A stretch of DNA of 41,111 nt from Falsigemmobacter intermedius. GTDB lineage: Bacteria > Pseudomonadota > Alphaproteobacteria > Rhodobacterales > Rhodobacteraceae. A model generated the notes under the pieces. It did no database searches and had not been told where the DNA came from. It saw nothing but the letters and a program-made list of their open reading frames with translations. The position numbers were made by a program, and so were the translations under genes. This document shows positions 1-8,572 of the stretch, piece after piece. Location: positions 312 through 41,422 of the forward strand of contig NZ_SBLC01000024.1 in the NCBI RefSeq assembly GCF_004054105.1, given 5' to 3'. Position 1 is the stretch's first letter; each line of letters starts with the position of its first letter.

Positions 1-19
1 CGTTGCTAGTGGTCAAAGA

Positions 20-50
20 AAAGGCGCGGCAGACCGGCTGCCGCGCCTTT
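20..50 (-). terminator. Intrinsic terminator of the nhaA gene
   Basis: A perfect 13-bp inverted repeat (20-32 with 38-50) surrounds a 5-base loop. Read on the minus strand it is followed by a T-rich tract. It lies 33 bases past the stop of the antiporter gene. It may also serve a gene ending off the left edge. Confidence 0.85.
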
Positions 51-82
51 GAAATTTGTCGTTTGAGACAAACCTGCCCGTC

Positions 83-1363
83 TCAGTGCTTCTTCTGAAC
101 GCCGAAGATCGGGCCTGCAATCAGGGCCAGAATGGCGGCGCCAAAGGAGAAAAGAGCGCCCATTTTCGCTGCGGCCTGCACCGGGATATCGCCGAGCATA
201 ACCTCGGCATCGAATGCGACGGAGGCCACGAAAAGTGCCACGGTGAAGCCGATCGCTGCAACGAATCCCATAACCGGCAGATCGTTCAGACGCATCCCCT
301 CAGGCAGGCCGAGACGCATCGGCACGGCCGCCAGCCAGCCAAAGAAGGTGATCCCCAGCGGTTTGCCGATCACCAGCGCCAGCAGAACGATCCAGGTCGG
401 GGAGCCGATGGCCGAGAACTCCACCCCTGCATTGAGCAGCCCGAAGAGGAACAAAACCACCTGCACGGGGGCTTTGATGCCATGCTCGATGGTGTTGAGC
501 AGATCGGTCTGATGCGCTTCGTCTTCTGCGAAGATGCCAAAGCCGCGGTCGGCATGGGGGATGGTCACCACCACCGGCAAAAGACCAAGCGCGGGGTGAA
601 TACCGGCTTCCTGAAAGGCGTACCAGCTGATGGCCCCGGCCAGGGCATAGGGCCAGAAGCTCAGCTTCTCACGCACCCAGGTCGAGTTGGGACGCGCCTG
701 GTTGCCGCGGTCCAGGCGACGCGGCAGCCAGTTGGCCAGCATGAAGACCGCAAGCGCTGCTCCGGCAGAGACCAGCAGCCATTCGGGTGCCAGCGGGGCA
801 GAGGGGTAGAAGAGCGCAAGGATGATCAGACCCACCGCATCGTCAGCAATGGCCAGGAGCAGCAGGAAGCCCACTGCCGGATGGCCCGCACCAAAAACCA
901 GTCGCCCGACCAGATAGGCAAAGGCGATATCCGTCGCCGTAGGCACGGCCCAGCCACCGGCCACCGCCGAGAAGGTTGCCGCCCCCATCATCGCCGCGAG
1001 GGCCAGATAGACGGCCACCGGGCCCAATACGCCGCCCGCCGTGGCAATCAGCGGCGTCAGGGCCTTTTTGCCGCGCAGCGAACCCTCGTCCAGGATGATC
1101 GCCTCCCAGACCTCTTTGGCCGCAATGGCGAAGAAGAAGGCCATCAGCAGATCATTGACCAGATAGTGCAGGGTCAGTGTGCGATGAGTGATTACCCCCT
1201 CAGCGCTGAAATTCGGCGCACCGATCGGCGCGTTGTCCCAGAGGACCAGGTGGACAAGATGGTGATAGCTGTCATGAGCCGTATTGGCCCAGATCAGCGC
1301 AATGACCGCACCGCCGATCAGCATCAGCGAATAGGTCGTGATAATATTCCAGATCCGGTACAC
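83..1363 (-). CDS. nhaA: NhaA-family Na+/H+ antiporter
   Basis: Inner-membrane antiporter exchanging cytoplasmic Na+ for external H+, used in pH and sodium homeostasis. The protein has many hydrophobic segments and the NhaA hallmarks ATDIAFA and LAIADDAVGLI, the latter holding the Asp-Asp pair that matches E. coli Asp163/Asp164. An EHGIKAPVQ to FGLLNAGVEF stretch and a late GKPLGI motif follow. About 426 residues, longer than the 388 of E. coli NhaA because of a larger loop around residues 50-65. I chose the GTG at 1363, because a good AGGAGG lies just before it. An in-frame GTG at 1393 (436 aa) has no ribosome-binding site. Single gene, divergent from adenine deaminase, with its own terminator. 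The family is certain; the transported ion is by homology. Confidence 0.93.
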   Translation of the reverse strand: MYRIWNIITTYSLMLIGGAVIALIWANTAHDSYHHLVHLVLWDNAPIGAPNFSAEGVITHRTLTLHYLVNDLLMAFFFAIAAKEVWEAIILDEGSLRGKKALTPLIATAGGVLGPVAVYLALAAMMGAATFSAVAGGWAVPTATDIAFAYLVGRLVFGAGHPAVGFLLLLAIADDAVGLIILALFYPSAPLAPEWLLVSAGAALAVFMLANWLPRRLDRGNQARPNSTWVREKLSFWPYALAGAISWYAFQEAGIHPALGLLPVVVTIPHADRGFGIFAEDEAHQTDLLNTIEHGIKAPVQVVLFLFGLLNAGVEFSAIGSPTWIVLLALVIGKPLGITFFGWLAAVPMRLGLPEGMRLNDLPVMGFVAAIGFTVALFVASVAFDAEVMLGDIPVQAAAKMGALFSFGAAILALIAGPIFGVQKKH

Positions 1364-1440
1364 GCGGCCTCCTGCGGGATGTAACAGTGACACCCGGGTA
1401 GCGGATCAGCCTGAACCGGGCAAGATCAAGCCTGCCAGCA

Positions 1441-1506
1441 GAAGGGCCTCTCTTCCGTCGTTCCGCCTCTGACCAAAGGGAGGATCTTTCGAAGGAGAGG
1501 CCCTTC
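1441..1506. promoter_or_regulatory. 12-bp inverted repeat in the nhaA/ade divergent spacer
   Basis: Arms 1441-1452 and 1495-1506 are perfectly complementary (GAAGGGCCTCTC and its complement), with a 42-base loop that can form a small CCTC/GAGG inner pairing. It would lie in the ade 5' leader or between the two promoters. It does not match the purine riboswitch core. Function unknown. Confidence 0.4.
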
Positions 1507-1591
1507 GGGCATTTTCTCCGGGCCCCGCTCTGTCCGTAAGCCGCGCTGAGGTGTATGGCTGCGTCGTAATTGCCTGAACCGGAGCAGAGCC

Positions 1592-3400
1592 ATGACGCGT
1601 CCCGTGACCCGCTTTTCCACCGCCCCTCTTTGGCAGATGACCCGCCAGCTTGCTGCTGTGGCCGGTGGCCGCGCAGCGGCCGATCTGGTCATCACCGATG
1701 CGCGGATCCTTTCGACCTATACCGACCGTATTTCCGGCCCCAAAGAGATCTGGCTCTCGGGCGGCCGCATTGCGGCGGTGAAAGAGCTCGGCGCGCATCG
1801 CGCCGCCCCCGCCCCGAATGCCGTCTATGACGCGAAGGGCGGCATCCTCGCCCCGGGTCTTGTCGATCCGCATATCCACATCGAAAGCTCGATGATCACC
1901 GCCTGCGCCTATGCCGAAGGCGCGCTGCTGAACGGCACCACCACGATCTTCTGCGACAGCCATGAGATCGGCAACGTCATGGATGTGGCCGGTGTGGAAG
2001 CCATGCTCGAAGACGCGCGCCTTGCGCCGATGTCGATCTTCCTGACCGTGCCCTCGACCGTCCCCGCCACCTCACCCGAGCTGGAAACCGCAGGCGGCGA
2101 TCTGACGCCCGAGAAAATCGGCGCGCTCTTTGATGCCTGGCCCGAGGCCGTGGCCCTTGGCGAGAAGATGGATTTCGTGCCGGTCGTCATGGGCGATCCG
2201 CGCAGCCATGCCATCATCGCCGAAAGCCTGAAGCGTGGCCGCCCGGTCTCGGGCCACGTCTATGGTCGTGAGTTCATTCCGGGCTATGCGGCCTCCGGCG
2301 TGACTGACACCCATGAGGCGATCGACCGTGACATCGCCAATGATATGGCTGATGCCGGCATCTGGGTTTTCCTGCGCGGCGGCAATCCTTCCACCCCCTG
2401 GAACTCGATCGCTGAGGCCATTGGCGCGATCACCAAAGACGGTGCCTCCCCCAAGCGCTTTTGCGTCTGCACCGATGACCGCGACGCCGATGACCTGCTG
2501 ACCTTCGGTCAGGACTGGGTCGTGCGCGAGGCGATCCGCCTTGGCATGGCCCCCGCCACCGCCTGGGCCATGGGCTCGCTGCATGGCGCGACGCGCTTTG
2601 GCATGGACGGCGACTTCGGCGCACTCGGCGGCGGCCGCCGCGCTGATGTGATTCTGCTCAACGACGATCTGAAGGTGCAGAACACCTGGTACGGCGGTGA
2701 GCTGATGGTCGAGGGCGGCAAAATCACCCCGCTCCTCGATCACTGCCTTGAGAGCCGCTATACCTATCCCAAAGCCGCCTATCAGACGGTGAAACTGCCC
2801 GCCGCCCGCAAACTGCTGCCTGAGCTGCCCGCAGGTCCGGTCACCGTCAATGCCATCGGGATTGAGATGCCCGGCATCGCTCTGCCGCACCGCAAAGTGC
2901 CGGTGACCCCGGGCAAAGACTGGGCCGAAACCCTGGCCGCCCACAGCCTCACCCATGTCGCCGTGATTGAGCGTCACGGTAAATCGGACGGCAATATCGC
3001 CCATGGCTTCCTGCATGACTTCACCCTGAAGGCCGGTGCGGTGGCCTCCTCGGTCGGCCATGACAGCCACAACATCATCGTGGCAGGCCTCAATGAGGCC
3101 GATATGCAACTCGCCGTGGCCGAGATTGAGAAACATCAGGGCGGCATCGCCGTGGTGCGCGACGGTGAAGTCAAAGCCTTCGTGGCGCTGCCGGTGGCGG
3201 GGCTGATGTCCGACAAGCGCGTGCATGAGGTGGCCGAGGAAACCCGCGCCCTCAAAGCCGCCTGGGAAGAGGCGGGCTGCGCGATCCCCTATATGGGCTT
3301 CAACCTGATCCCGCTCTCGGTGATCCCGGAAATCCGCATCACCGACAAAGGTCTCGTGACGGTGCCGCAAATGGCCATCGTGCCGACCTTTGAGGCCTGA
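1592..3400 (+). CDS. ade: Adenine deaminase (Ade)
   Basis: Hydrolyses adenine to hypoxanthine and ammonia in the cytoplasm (purine salvage). It is an amidohydrolase: the metal-binding motif [10 protein letters not shown] is at about residues 91-100 and is the characteristic adenine-deaminase form. [12 protein letters not shown] and [11 protein letters not shown] follow in the barrel, and the C-terminal adenine deaminase domain contains VGHDSHNI. The length of 602 aa compares with 588 in E. coli Ade. The ATG at 1592 has GGAGCAG 7-12 bases upstream. It is monocistronic, bounded by an inverted repeat in its leader and a strong terminator after its stop. The long opposite-strand reading frame across it (2072-3370) is a codon-bias shadow. 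Confidence 0.95.
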   Translation: MTRPVTRFSTAPLWQMTRQLAAVAGGRAAADLVITDARILSTYTDRISGPKEIWLSGGRIAAVKELGAHRAAPAPNAVYDAKGGILAPGLVDPHIHIESSMITACAYAEGALLNGTTTIFCDSHEIGNVMDVAGVEAMLEDARLAPMSIFLTVPSTVPATSPELETAGGDLTPEKIGALFDAWPEAVALGEKMDFVPVVMGDPRSHAIIAESLKRGRPVSGHVYGREFIPGYAASGVTDTHEAIDRDIANDMADAGIWVFLRGGNPSTPWNSIAEAIGAITKDGASPKRFCVCTDDRDADDLLTFGQDWVVREAIRLGMAPATAWAMGSLHGATRFGMDGDFGALGGGRRADVILLNDDLKVQNTWYGGELMVEGGKITPLLDHCLESRYTYPKAAYQTVKLPAARKLLPELPAGPVTVNAIGIEMPGIALPHRKVPVTPGKDWAETLAAHSLTHVAVIERHGKSDGNIAHGFLHDFTLKAGAVASSVGHDSHNIIVAGLNEADMQLAVAEIEKHQGGIAVVRDGEVKAFVALPVAGLMSDKRVHEVAEETRALKAAWEEAGCAIPYMGFNLIPLSVIPEIRITDKGLVTVPQMAIVPTFEA

Positions 3401-3719
3401 GCAGCATAAAGATTCGGTCCCCGACAGGCCCGGGGCAACCCGGGCCTGTCTCTCTGCCGCTCCTGCCGCTTTTTCCTGCAGAATTCACCCTGCGCCGCGC
3501 AAAAATTTCCGTGACTGAGACACAACCCGCAGCCACAGGTGACCCCACGTCGCAGGTGCTGAAGGGGAACGCCTGTGGTTCCGCGCCGGATTTTGCGGGA
3601 AATAATTCCACGCTGCGGGATTTATGACCTGAGGTGCAGGACTGTTCTGCAATCCGGTCGCTATACCGCTTTGAAATCTCCCGATAACCTCGCCGGACTG
3701 AGATCTGGGAGGATCCCTC
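3401..3719. other. Intergenic region between ade and the tctC-like gene
   Basis: About 320 bases without a credible gene. It holds the ade terminator at its left end and, just before 3720, a GGGAGGA ribosome-binding site for the next gene, inside a tiny GGGA-GGA-TCCC hairpin (3707-3717). No convincing promoter boxes could be picked by eye. Confidence 0.6.
3423..3450 (+). terminator. Terminator after ade
   Basis: A perfect 12-bp GC-rich stem (3423-3434 with 3439-3450) is closed by a GCAA tetraloop of the stable GNRA class, 22 bases after the stop. The following tract (TCTCTCTGCC) is only moderately T-rich. Confidence 0.8.
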
Positions 3720-4691
3720 ATGAATATTCAACGTCGCGCCATCCTGGGTGGCCTCTCCGCGCTTGCCGCCCTGCCGCTCACCTCGCGCATGGCGCTGGCC
3801 TCGAACGATCCGATCACGCTGATCGTGCCCTATTCGGCCGGCAGCGGCATCGACGGCATTTCGCGCGTGCTCGCAGACGGCCTCTCGAAAGAGCTTGGCC
3901 GCTCGTTCCTCGTCGACAACAAGCCGGGTGCCAATGGCATCATCGGCGCGCAATATGTGGCGGGCAGCAAACAGCCCAACAACACGCTCTTCGTCGGCGG
4001 CACCGGCCCGCTCTCGCTGAACGTGCTGATGCGCAAAAGCGTGCCCTTCAAACTCGAAGACTTCAAATCGGTCTCGTATATCTCGAACGGCCCGCTGGCC
4101 GTCACCGTGCCGACCTCTTCGGGCCTCAACACTTTCGAAGAGTTTGTGGCCCGCGCAAAATCGAGCGAGAAACCCCTGCGCTTCGGCACCTTCGGCCCCG
4201 GCTCGCTCAGCCAGGTCTTCGGCGCGATCCTGCAGCAGGAATTTGGCTTCAAACTGACCGAAGTCTCCTACAAAGCCACCTCGGAAGAGGTCCGCGACAT
4301 CCTCGGCGGCCAGGTCGATTTCACCGTCTCCTCGCCGCTCGGCGTGCTCGGCCAGATCCAGGCCGGCACCATGAAGATGCTCGCTCTCGCCCGCGATGAG
4401 CGCATGGAGCGTCTCTCGGATGTGCCGACCTTCAAAGAGCTGGGCTATCCGCAGATCACCACCTCCTTCTGGACCGGCATCTTCGCCCCCAAAGGCATGG
4501 ATGACGCGCTGGTCACCCAGATCAACGCCGCCCTCGACAAGGTGCTCGAGCAGCCCTCGACCCTCGAGTTCCTCGACAAAATCGGCCAGTTCAAAGTCGG
4601 CGGCGCGCCCTCCGTCATGGACGACCAGCTTGCCGCTGACAAAGAGCAGTTCGGCGCCGTCATCGAGGCCCGGGGCCTGAAACTCGACTGA
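3720..4691 (+). CDS. TctC/Bug-family periplasmic solute-binding protein
   Basis: A 323-aa extracytoplasmic receptor of the tripartite tricarboxylate transporter (TctC, 'Bug') family, which binds small carboxylates or similar ligands in the periplasm. Residues 1-27 form an export signal with a twin-arginine-like start (QRRAILGG) and a cleavage site near ALA-S. The mature protein opens with ITLIVPYSAGSGIDGISR, a variant of the family's VPF-GGxxD-AR loop, and carries GANGIIGAQYVA and later the VPTFKELGYP motif. The ATG at 3720 follows GGGAGGA. The membrane partners TctA and TctB are absent from the window, so it is an orphan receptor whose ligand cannot be assigned. Proximity to adenine deaminase is not enough to suggest a purine ligand. 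Confidence 0.9.
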   Translation: MNIQRRAILGGLSALAALPLTSRMALASNDPITLIVPYSAGSGIDGISRVLADGLSKELGRSFLVDNKPGANGIIGAQYVAGSKQPNNTLFVGGTGPLSLNVLMRKSVPFKLEDFKSVSYISNGPLAVTVPTSSGLNTFEEFVARAKSSEKPLRFGTFGPGSLSQVFGAILQQEFGFKLTEVSYKATSEEVRDILGGQVDFTVSSPLGVLGQIQAGTMKMLALARDERMERLSDVPTFKELGYPQITTSFWTGIFAPKGMDDALVTQINAALDKVLEQPSTLEFLDKIGQFKVGGAPSVMDDQLAADKEQFGAVIEARGLKLD

Positions 4692-4707
4692 TCCCGGCAG
4701 ACCTCCG

Positions 4708-4737
4708 CAAAGCCGCGCCCTCCCCGGCGCGGCTTTG
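4708..4737 (+). terminator. First terminator after the tctC-like gene
   Basis: A perfect 12-bp stem (4708-4719 with 4726-4737) has a 6-base loop and starts 16 bases after the stop. It is rich in GC and flanked by A and T residues. A second hairpin follows. Confidence 0.75.
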
Positions 4738-4761
4738 TGCTGTCCGCGTCTCAGACAAACA

Positions 4762-4796
4762 AAAGCCGCAGATCCCGCCTGCGGCTTTGGCTTTTT
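4762..4796. terminator. Second, possibly bidirectional terminator
   Basis: The 10-bp stem 4762-4771 with 4779-4788 has flanking A and T runs. It is followed by GGCTTTTT, which begins a sequence element repeated later in the window. It lies between the tctC-like gene (plus) and the SDR gene (minus) and could stop both. Confidence 0.65.
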
Positions 4797-4836
4797 CAAA
4801 AATACTCACGGGGGTCCGGGGGCCGTCAGCCCCCGG
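4786..4836. repeat. Repeated extragenic element, copy 1
   Basis: Starts TTTGGCTTTTTCAAAAATAC, continues TCACGGGGG, and ends in a GC-rich hairpin (CCGGGGGC 4816-4823 with 4829-4836). Copy 2, at 19394-19450, shares the order TTTGGCTTTTT, AAAA, TACTC, CGGG, G-rich hairpin, while the hairpin arms differ in sequence. Both copies lie directly after gene ends. Probably a dispersed genomic repeat. Confidence 0.6.
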
Positions 4837-4851
4837 CGCCTGCCGCCAGGC

Positions 4852-5640
4852 TCACCCTTTGTGGTAGGGGCGCGGGATATGGCTCATCAGCGTCTGCGAA
4901 AAGCCGCCGTCCACGATGATCTCAGCCCCGTTCACATAGGCCGCCCGGGCGGAGGAGAGATAAACCACCGCATCGGCCAGATCTTTCGGATCGCCCACCC
5001 GGCGCAGCGGCACCACGTCTTCGCGGCGTTTGCGGTCTGCCGGATCTTGATAAAAATGCTTCGTGAGCGGCGTCACAAAAAGCCCGGGGCTCACCGAGTT
5101 CACCCGCACGCCCTCCGGCCCCCATTCCAACGCCATCTGCTGGCTCAGCATCAGGATCGCAGCCTTCCCGGTGGCATAGCCGCCCGAATTGAGTTGCGCA
5201 TTGCGCCCGGCGATTGAGGCGATATTCACGATCGAGCCCGCGCCTTCCGGTCGCTGCGCCAGATAGACCTGCGCACAGAGCAGATAGCCGCCGACATTGA
5301 CCTGCATCTGCCGCTCAAAGGCTGCAGGCTCCAGCGCCTTCAGCGGCGCAGGGTTCGACATGGCCGCGTTATTGACCAGCAGATCCACCGCGCCAAACGC
5401 CTCGCGCCCAAGGGCAAAAGCCGTTTCCAACGAGACCCGGTCGCTGACATCCGCGGCAGCAAAGCGCACCTTCAGCCCGGCAAATTCCGCCATGGCAGCC
5501 GTTTCATCGGCAGGCGCGCGGTCGATCAGCAGAACCTGACAGCCCGCCTCCAGAAACGCCCGCGTGATGGCACGGCCAAGGCCGCCCAATGCTCCGGTGA
5601 CAGCCACGGTCTTTCCCGCCAGTCCCAGCCAGTCGCTCAT
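4852..5640 (-). CDS. SDR-family oxidoreductase linked to the kds genes
   Basis: A 262-aa classical short-chain dehydrogenase, presumably NAD(P)-dependent and cytoplasmic. It shows the cofactor motif TGALGGLG near residue 13, the LLVNNAAM motif, the catalytic SIAG serine and the YATGK tyrosine/lysine pair, and a VDGGFSQTLMSHIPRP tail. I start it at 5640, where GGGAGGA sits 4-10 bases upstream. A longer in-frame ORF to 5778 would run into kdsB. It is last in the kdsD-kdsA-kdsB strand run, separated from kdsB by a hairpin, so its link to Kdo chemistry is suggestive only. The substrate is unknown, and a gluconate- or sugar-dehydrogenase role is equally possible. Confidence 0.9.
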   Translation of the reverse strand: MSDWLGLAGKTVAVTGALGGLGRAITRAFLEAGCQVLLIDRAPADETAAMAEFAGLKVRFAAADVSDRVSLETAFALGREAFGAVDLLVNNAAMSNPAPLKALEPAAFERQMQVNVGGYLLCAQVYLAQRPEGAGSIVNIASIAGRNAQLNSGGYATGKAAILMLSQQMALEWGPEGVRVNSVSPGLFVTPLTKHFYQDPADRKRREDVVPLRRVGDPKDLADAVVYLSSARAAYVNGAEIIVDGGFSQTLMSHIPRPYHKG

Positions 5641-5661
5641 CAGATCCTCCCGAAAGTGAAA

Positions 5662-5690
5662 CGCTCCGGGGCCTTTCAGACCCCGGAGCG
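5662..5690 (-). terminator. Hairpin between kdsB and the SDR gene
   Basis: A perfect 10-bp stem (5662-5671 with 5681-5690) and 9-base loop. On the minus strand it is followed by GTTTCACTTTC and then the SDR ribosome-binding site. It looks like a leaky terminator that would lower SDR expression relative to the kds genes, or allow independent expression. Confidence 0.6.
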
Positions 5691-5743
5691 CGTCGCGGTT
5701 CAATAAAGGAATCCGGCGATCTGACCTGCGCAGAGCGCGGGGA

Positions 5744-6559
5744 TCACTCCATTCCCATCCGCGCCAGATAGCTCTCAATCAGCGGCACATCGGAGGGGTT
5801 GTTCAGTTCCCAGAACGCCGCTCCAGGGGCCGAAACCTCAACCGTGCGGATCGGATGGCCGTTTTCCAGGAAGCGCAGCTGCTCCAGCCCCTCAAGGGTC
5901 TCGAGCGGCCCCGGCTCCCAGGCCATATAGGCCGCCAGCGCTTCCGGGCGATAGGCGTAAAGCCCGACGTGATGAAAAACCGGCACCTCGCCGTTCACCA
6001 CGCCTTTGCCATTGGTGAAGGGAATGACCTCTTTCGAGAAGTAAAGCGCCTGGCCCACCCGGTTCGAGACCACCGTGGTCGCACCCACGCGGCCATTGGC
6101 ACGGTCATTGATGAAATTCTGCACGGCCTCGGCGTCACAGCGCAGCACCGGGGTCGCCATCTGGCATTCCGGCTCGTCGATCATGGTGCGGATCAGCGCG
6201 GTGACGAAATGCGGCGGGGTCAGCGGCGCATCGCCCTGCAGGTTTACCACAATCTTCGGGGCGATGCCTGCGTTCTTCAGCGCCTCAGAAACCCGCTCGG
6301 TCCCGTTGCGGCAGCTTTCAGAGGTCATGATGACTTCAGCGCCGATCCGCTTGGCCTCATCGGCGATGCGATGGTCGTCCGTTGCCACATAAAGGGCAAC
6401 ATCGCCGCCGAAATCCGCAACCGCCTTACGCCCGGCCATGACCGAGCGTTCCAAAAGCGTCCGCGACACCCCTGACGCCCCCTTCAGGGTTGCCAGCGGC
6501 TTCGCCGGATAACGGGTTGAGGCATAGCGGGCGGGAATGATGATCGCGATATCAGACAT
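5744..6559 (-). CDS. kdsB: CMP-Kdo synthetase (3-deoxy-manno-octulosonate cytidylyltransferase)
   Basis: Transfers CMP from CTP to Kdo, giving the activated donor for lipopolysaccharide (or capsule) assembly; cytoplasmic. The 271-aa protein begins with the KdsB signature IIPARYASTRYPAKPL (about residues 7-22), followed by YVATDDHRIA, MTSESCRNGTERVSEA and VNLQGDAPLTPP. E. coli KdsB is 248 aa, so this copy is slightly longer, partly through an insert near residues 25-45. The start lies 3 bases after the kdsA stop, so the two are co-translated. A related CMP-sugar synthetase, neuA, lies about 10 kb away in the same island. This one has the KdsB signatures, so it should be the Kdo-specific enzyme. 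Confidence 0.94.
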   Translation of the reverse strand: MSDIAIIIPARYASTRYPAKPLATLKGASGVSRTLLERSVMAGRKAVADFGGDVALYVATDDHRIADEAKRIGAEVIMTSESCRNGTERVSEALKNAGIAPKIVVNLQGDAPLTPPHFVTALIRTMIDEPECQMATPVLRCDAEAVQNFINDRANGRVGATTVVSNRVGQALYFSKEVIPFTNGKGVVNGEVPVFHHVGLYAYRPEALAAYMAWEPGPLETLEGLEQLRFLENGHPIRTVEVSAPGAAFWELNNPSDVPLIESYLARMGME

Positions 6560-6562
6560 GGC

Positions 6563-7390
6563 TCAGATCCCCTTCGCCAGGGCGTCAAAGGCGCGCAGAT
6601 TAGCAATCAGAGCGCCCATCTGCTCAATCGGGATCATATTCGGCCCGTCCGAGGGCGCATTATCCGGATCCTCGTGGGTCTCAATAAAGAGGGCCGAAAC
6701 ACCTACCGCACAGGCCGCCCGCGCCAGAACAGGCGCAAATTCGCGCTGCCCGCCCGATGAGCCGCCAAGCCCGCCGGGTTGCTGCACCGAATGGGTGGCG
6801 TCAAAGACCACCGGCCAGCCGGTCGCGGCCATGGTCGGCAGGCCACGGAAATCGGTGACAAGCGTGTTATAGCCAAACGAAGTCCCGCGCTCGCAAAGCA
6901 TGATATTGCGGTTGCCGGTGCTTTCGACCTTTTCCGCCACGTTCTTCATATCCCAGGGCGCAAGGAACTGGCCCTTTTTGATATTGATCGCGCGGCCGGT
7001 CTCGCCTGCGGCCAGCAGAAGATCGGTCTGACGGCAGAGAAAGGCCGGGATCTGCAGCACTTCGCAAACCTCTGCCGCCGGGGCGCAATGCGAGGGCTCA
7101 TGCACATCGGTCAGCACCGGCACGCCGAACTCATCGCGGATGCGCGCAAGGATCTCGAGGCCCTTTTCCATCCCCAGACCGCGCTGGGTTTTGATGGAAG
7201 AGCGGTTGGCCTTGTCGTAGCTCGCCTTGAAGATGAACTTCGTGCCGGTGGGGGCGCAGGCTTCCAGGATCCGCTCGCACATCATGCGGGCGTGCTCATG
7301 GCTTTCCAGCTGGCAGGGGCCGGTGATCAGCGCGATGGGGTTTTGTCCGCCGATGGCGATATCGCGGATCCGGACGATCTCTTGGGTCAT
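6563..7390 (-). CDS. kdsA: Kdo-8-phosphate synthase (KdsA), metal-dependent type
   Basis: Condenses phosphoenolpyruvate with arabinose 5-phosphate to give Kdo 8-phosphate. The 275-aa protein carries [27 protein letters not shown] and [11 protein letters not shown]. It has a cysteine in GPCQLES (Cys26) where the E. coli enzyme has asparagine, plus His in DATHS, Glu in IETH and Asp in PSDGP. This is the full ligand set of the metal-dependent class known from Aquifex. AGGAA precedes the ATG. It lies 19 bases after kdsD and 3 before kdsB. The phosphatase KdsC that should act next is not in the window. Confidence 0.95.
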   Translation of the reverse strand: MTQEIVRIRDIAIGGQNPIALITGPCQLESHEHARMMCERILEACAPTGTKFIFKASYDKANRSSIKTQRGLGMEKGLEILARIRDEFGVPVLTDVHEPSHCAPAAEVCEVLQIPAFLCRQTDLLLAAGETGRAINIKKGQFLAPWDMKNVAEKVESTGNRNIMLCERGTSFGYNTLVTDFRGLPTMAATGWPVVFDATHSVQQPGGLGGSSGGQREFAPVLARAACAVGVSALFIETHEDPDNAPSDGPNMIPIEQMGALIANLRAFDALAKGI

Positions 7391-7409
7391 GGGTGTTTCC
7401 TGTCAGGGC

Positions 7410-8381
7410 TCACGCAACGCCTGCGCGCAGGCAGTCATGGATATGGAGGATGCCGAGCGGTTTTGCATCCGCATCGGTGGCAAAAAGCGCGGTGATCTTG
7501 CGGGCATTCATCACCGCCAGCGCTTCCGCCGCAAGCTGGCCGGGGCTGACGGTGACCGGGCTTCTGGTGGCCACTTCACCGGCGCTGAGATCAAAAAGCC
7601 CCGTGATATTGCGCCGCAGGTCGCCGTCAGAGATGACGCCGCACAGCCGCCCCGCCTCATCCAGAACGCCCGCAATGCCGTAGCCCCGCGCCGTCATCTC
7701 CAGGATCACCTCCTGCATGGGGGTGGCTTTTGTGACCAGCGGCAGCGGCTCTTCGCGGTGCATCAGCTGCGCCACCGTGGCCAGACGCGCGCCGAGTTTG
7801 CCGCCCGGGTGATAGGTGCGGAACTGATCGGGCCGGAAGGCACGCGCCTCCATCAGCGCCACGGCCAGCGCATCGCCAAGCGCCAGGGTCAGCGTGGTCG
7901 AAGTGGTGGGGGCCATGCCGATAGAGCAGGCCTCGGGTGCGTCAGGCAGCAGAAGGCGCAGGGTGGCAGCCGTCATCAGTGTGCTGCCTGCAACCCGGCT
8001 GATCCCGATGATCGGGATGGAGAACCGCTTACAATGCGCAATCAGATCGCCCAGCTCAGAGGTTTCCCCTGAGTTTGAGATCATCAGGCAAAGATCATCG
8101 GGCGTCACCATGCCCAGGTCGCCGTGGCTCGCCTCGGCGGGGTGCACAAAGAACGAGGGCGTCCCGGTCGAGGCGAGGGTGGCCGCGATCTTCTTGCCGA
8201 TATGGCCCGATTTCCCCATGCCCGAGACGATGAGCCGGCCTTTTGCGTTCAGGATCGTCTGCACGGCAGCGGCGAAATCGCCCGGCAGCTCTGCTGCCAG
8301 CCGCTCCAGCGCTGCGGCTTCCACCCGCAGCACGCGCTGCGCGACACCGCGCGAGGCCGTTTCCGGATCGGTTCCCGACAT
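7410..8381 (-). CDS. kdsD: Arabinose-5-phosphate isomerase (KdsD/KpsF family)
   Basis: Converts ribulose 5-phosphate to arabinose 5-phosphate, the first committed step to Kdo. The 323-aa protein has an N-terminal SIS sugar-isomerase domain (about 35-180) with SGMGKSGHIGKK, SHGDLGM and SNSGETSEL, and then two CBS modules (about 200-320) with GVISDGDLRR. This is the domain order and size of KdsD/KpsF/GutQ. AAAGGATC precedes the ATG at 8381. First gene of the minus-strand Kdo operon, divergent from neuB across a 191-bp spacer, so the Kdo and sialic-acid operons could share control. The name kpsF would be equally defensible, but no capsule export genes are present. Confidence 0.94.
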   Translation of the reverse strand: MSGTDPETASRGVAQRVLRVEAAALERLAAELPGDFAAAVQTILNAKGRLIVSGMGKSGHIGKKIAATLASTGTPSFFVHPAEASHGDLGMVTPDDLCLMISNSGETSELGDLIAHCKRFSIPIIGISRVAGSTLMTAATLRLLLPDAPEACSIGMAPTTSTTLTLALGDALAVALMEARAFRPDQFRTYHPGGKLGARLATVAQLMHREEPLPLVTKATPMQEVILEMTARGYGIAGVLDEAGRLCGVISDGDLRRNITGLFDLSAGEVATRSPVTVSPGQLAAEALAVMNARKITALFATDADAKPLGILHIHDCLRAGVA

Positions 8382-8572
8382 GTTCTGATCCTTTCTGAGC
8401 GCAGCCCGTTTCCCTTTGATCTACCTCAGGCGGGAGCCGGAGGCGAGGGTCGGCTGTTTTCCTTATATCGGGTTTCCGCCTGCGCAGGGGAAGGGGCAGG
8501 GGGTCTTCTTGACAGCCAGGGCGTCATGGGGCAGCAGAAATCCGACAGGTTCACAGGCTCCGGGAGAGTGAA

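Noticed and set aside
1394-1591. Purine riboswitch upstream of ade
   Set aside because: The conserved purine-aptamer core and its loop-loop sequences are not present; only a plain inverted repeat is seen.
1406-1963. Minus-strand frame in the nhaA/ade spacer reaching into ade
   Set aside because: Most of it is antisense to ade, with no domain and no ribosome site.
2072-3370. 432-aa minus-strand open frame
   Set aside because: Antisense to adenine deaminase, whose catalytic motifs are intact. Composition is shadow-like.
5641-5778. N-terminal extension of the SDR gene
   Set aside because: It would overlap the kdsB end and read through a hairpin. The ATG at 5640 has a strong ribosome-binding site and gives the normal family start.
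8501-8540. TTGACA at 8509-8514 as a -35 box for neuB
   Set aside because: No acceptable -10 element at 16-18 bases spacing, so a promoter cannot be supported.
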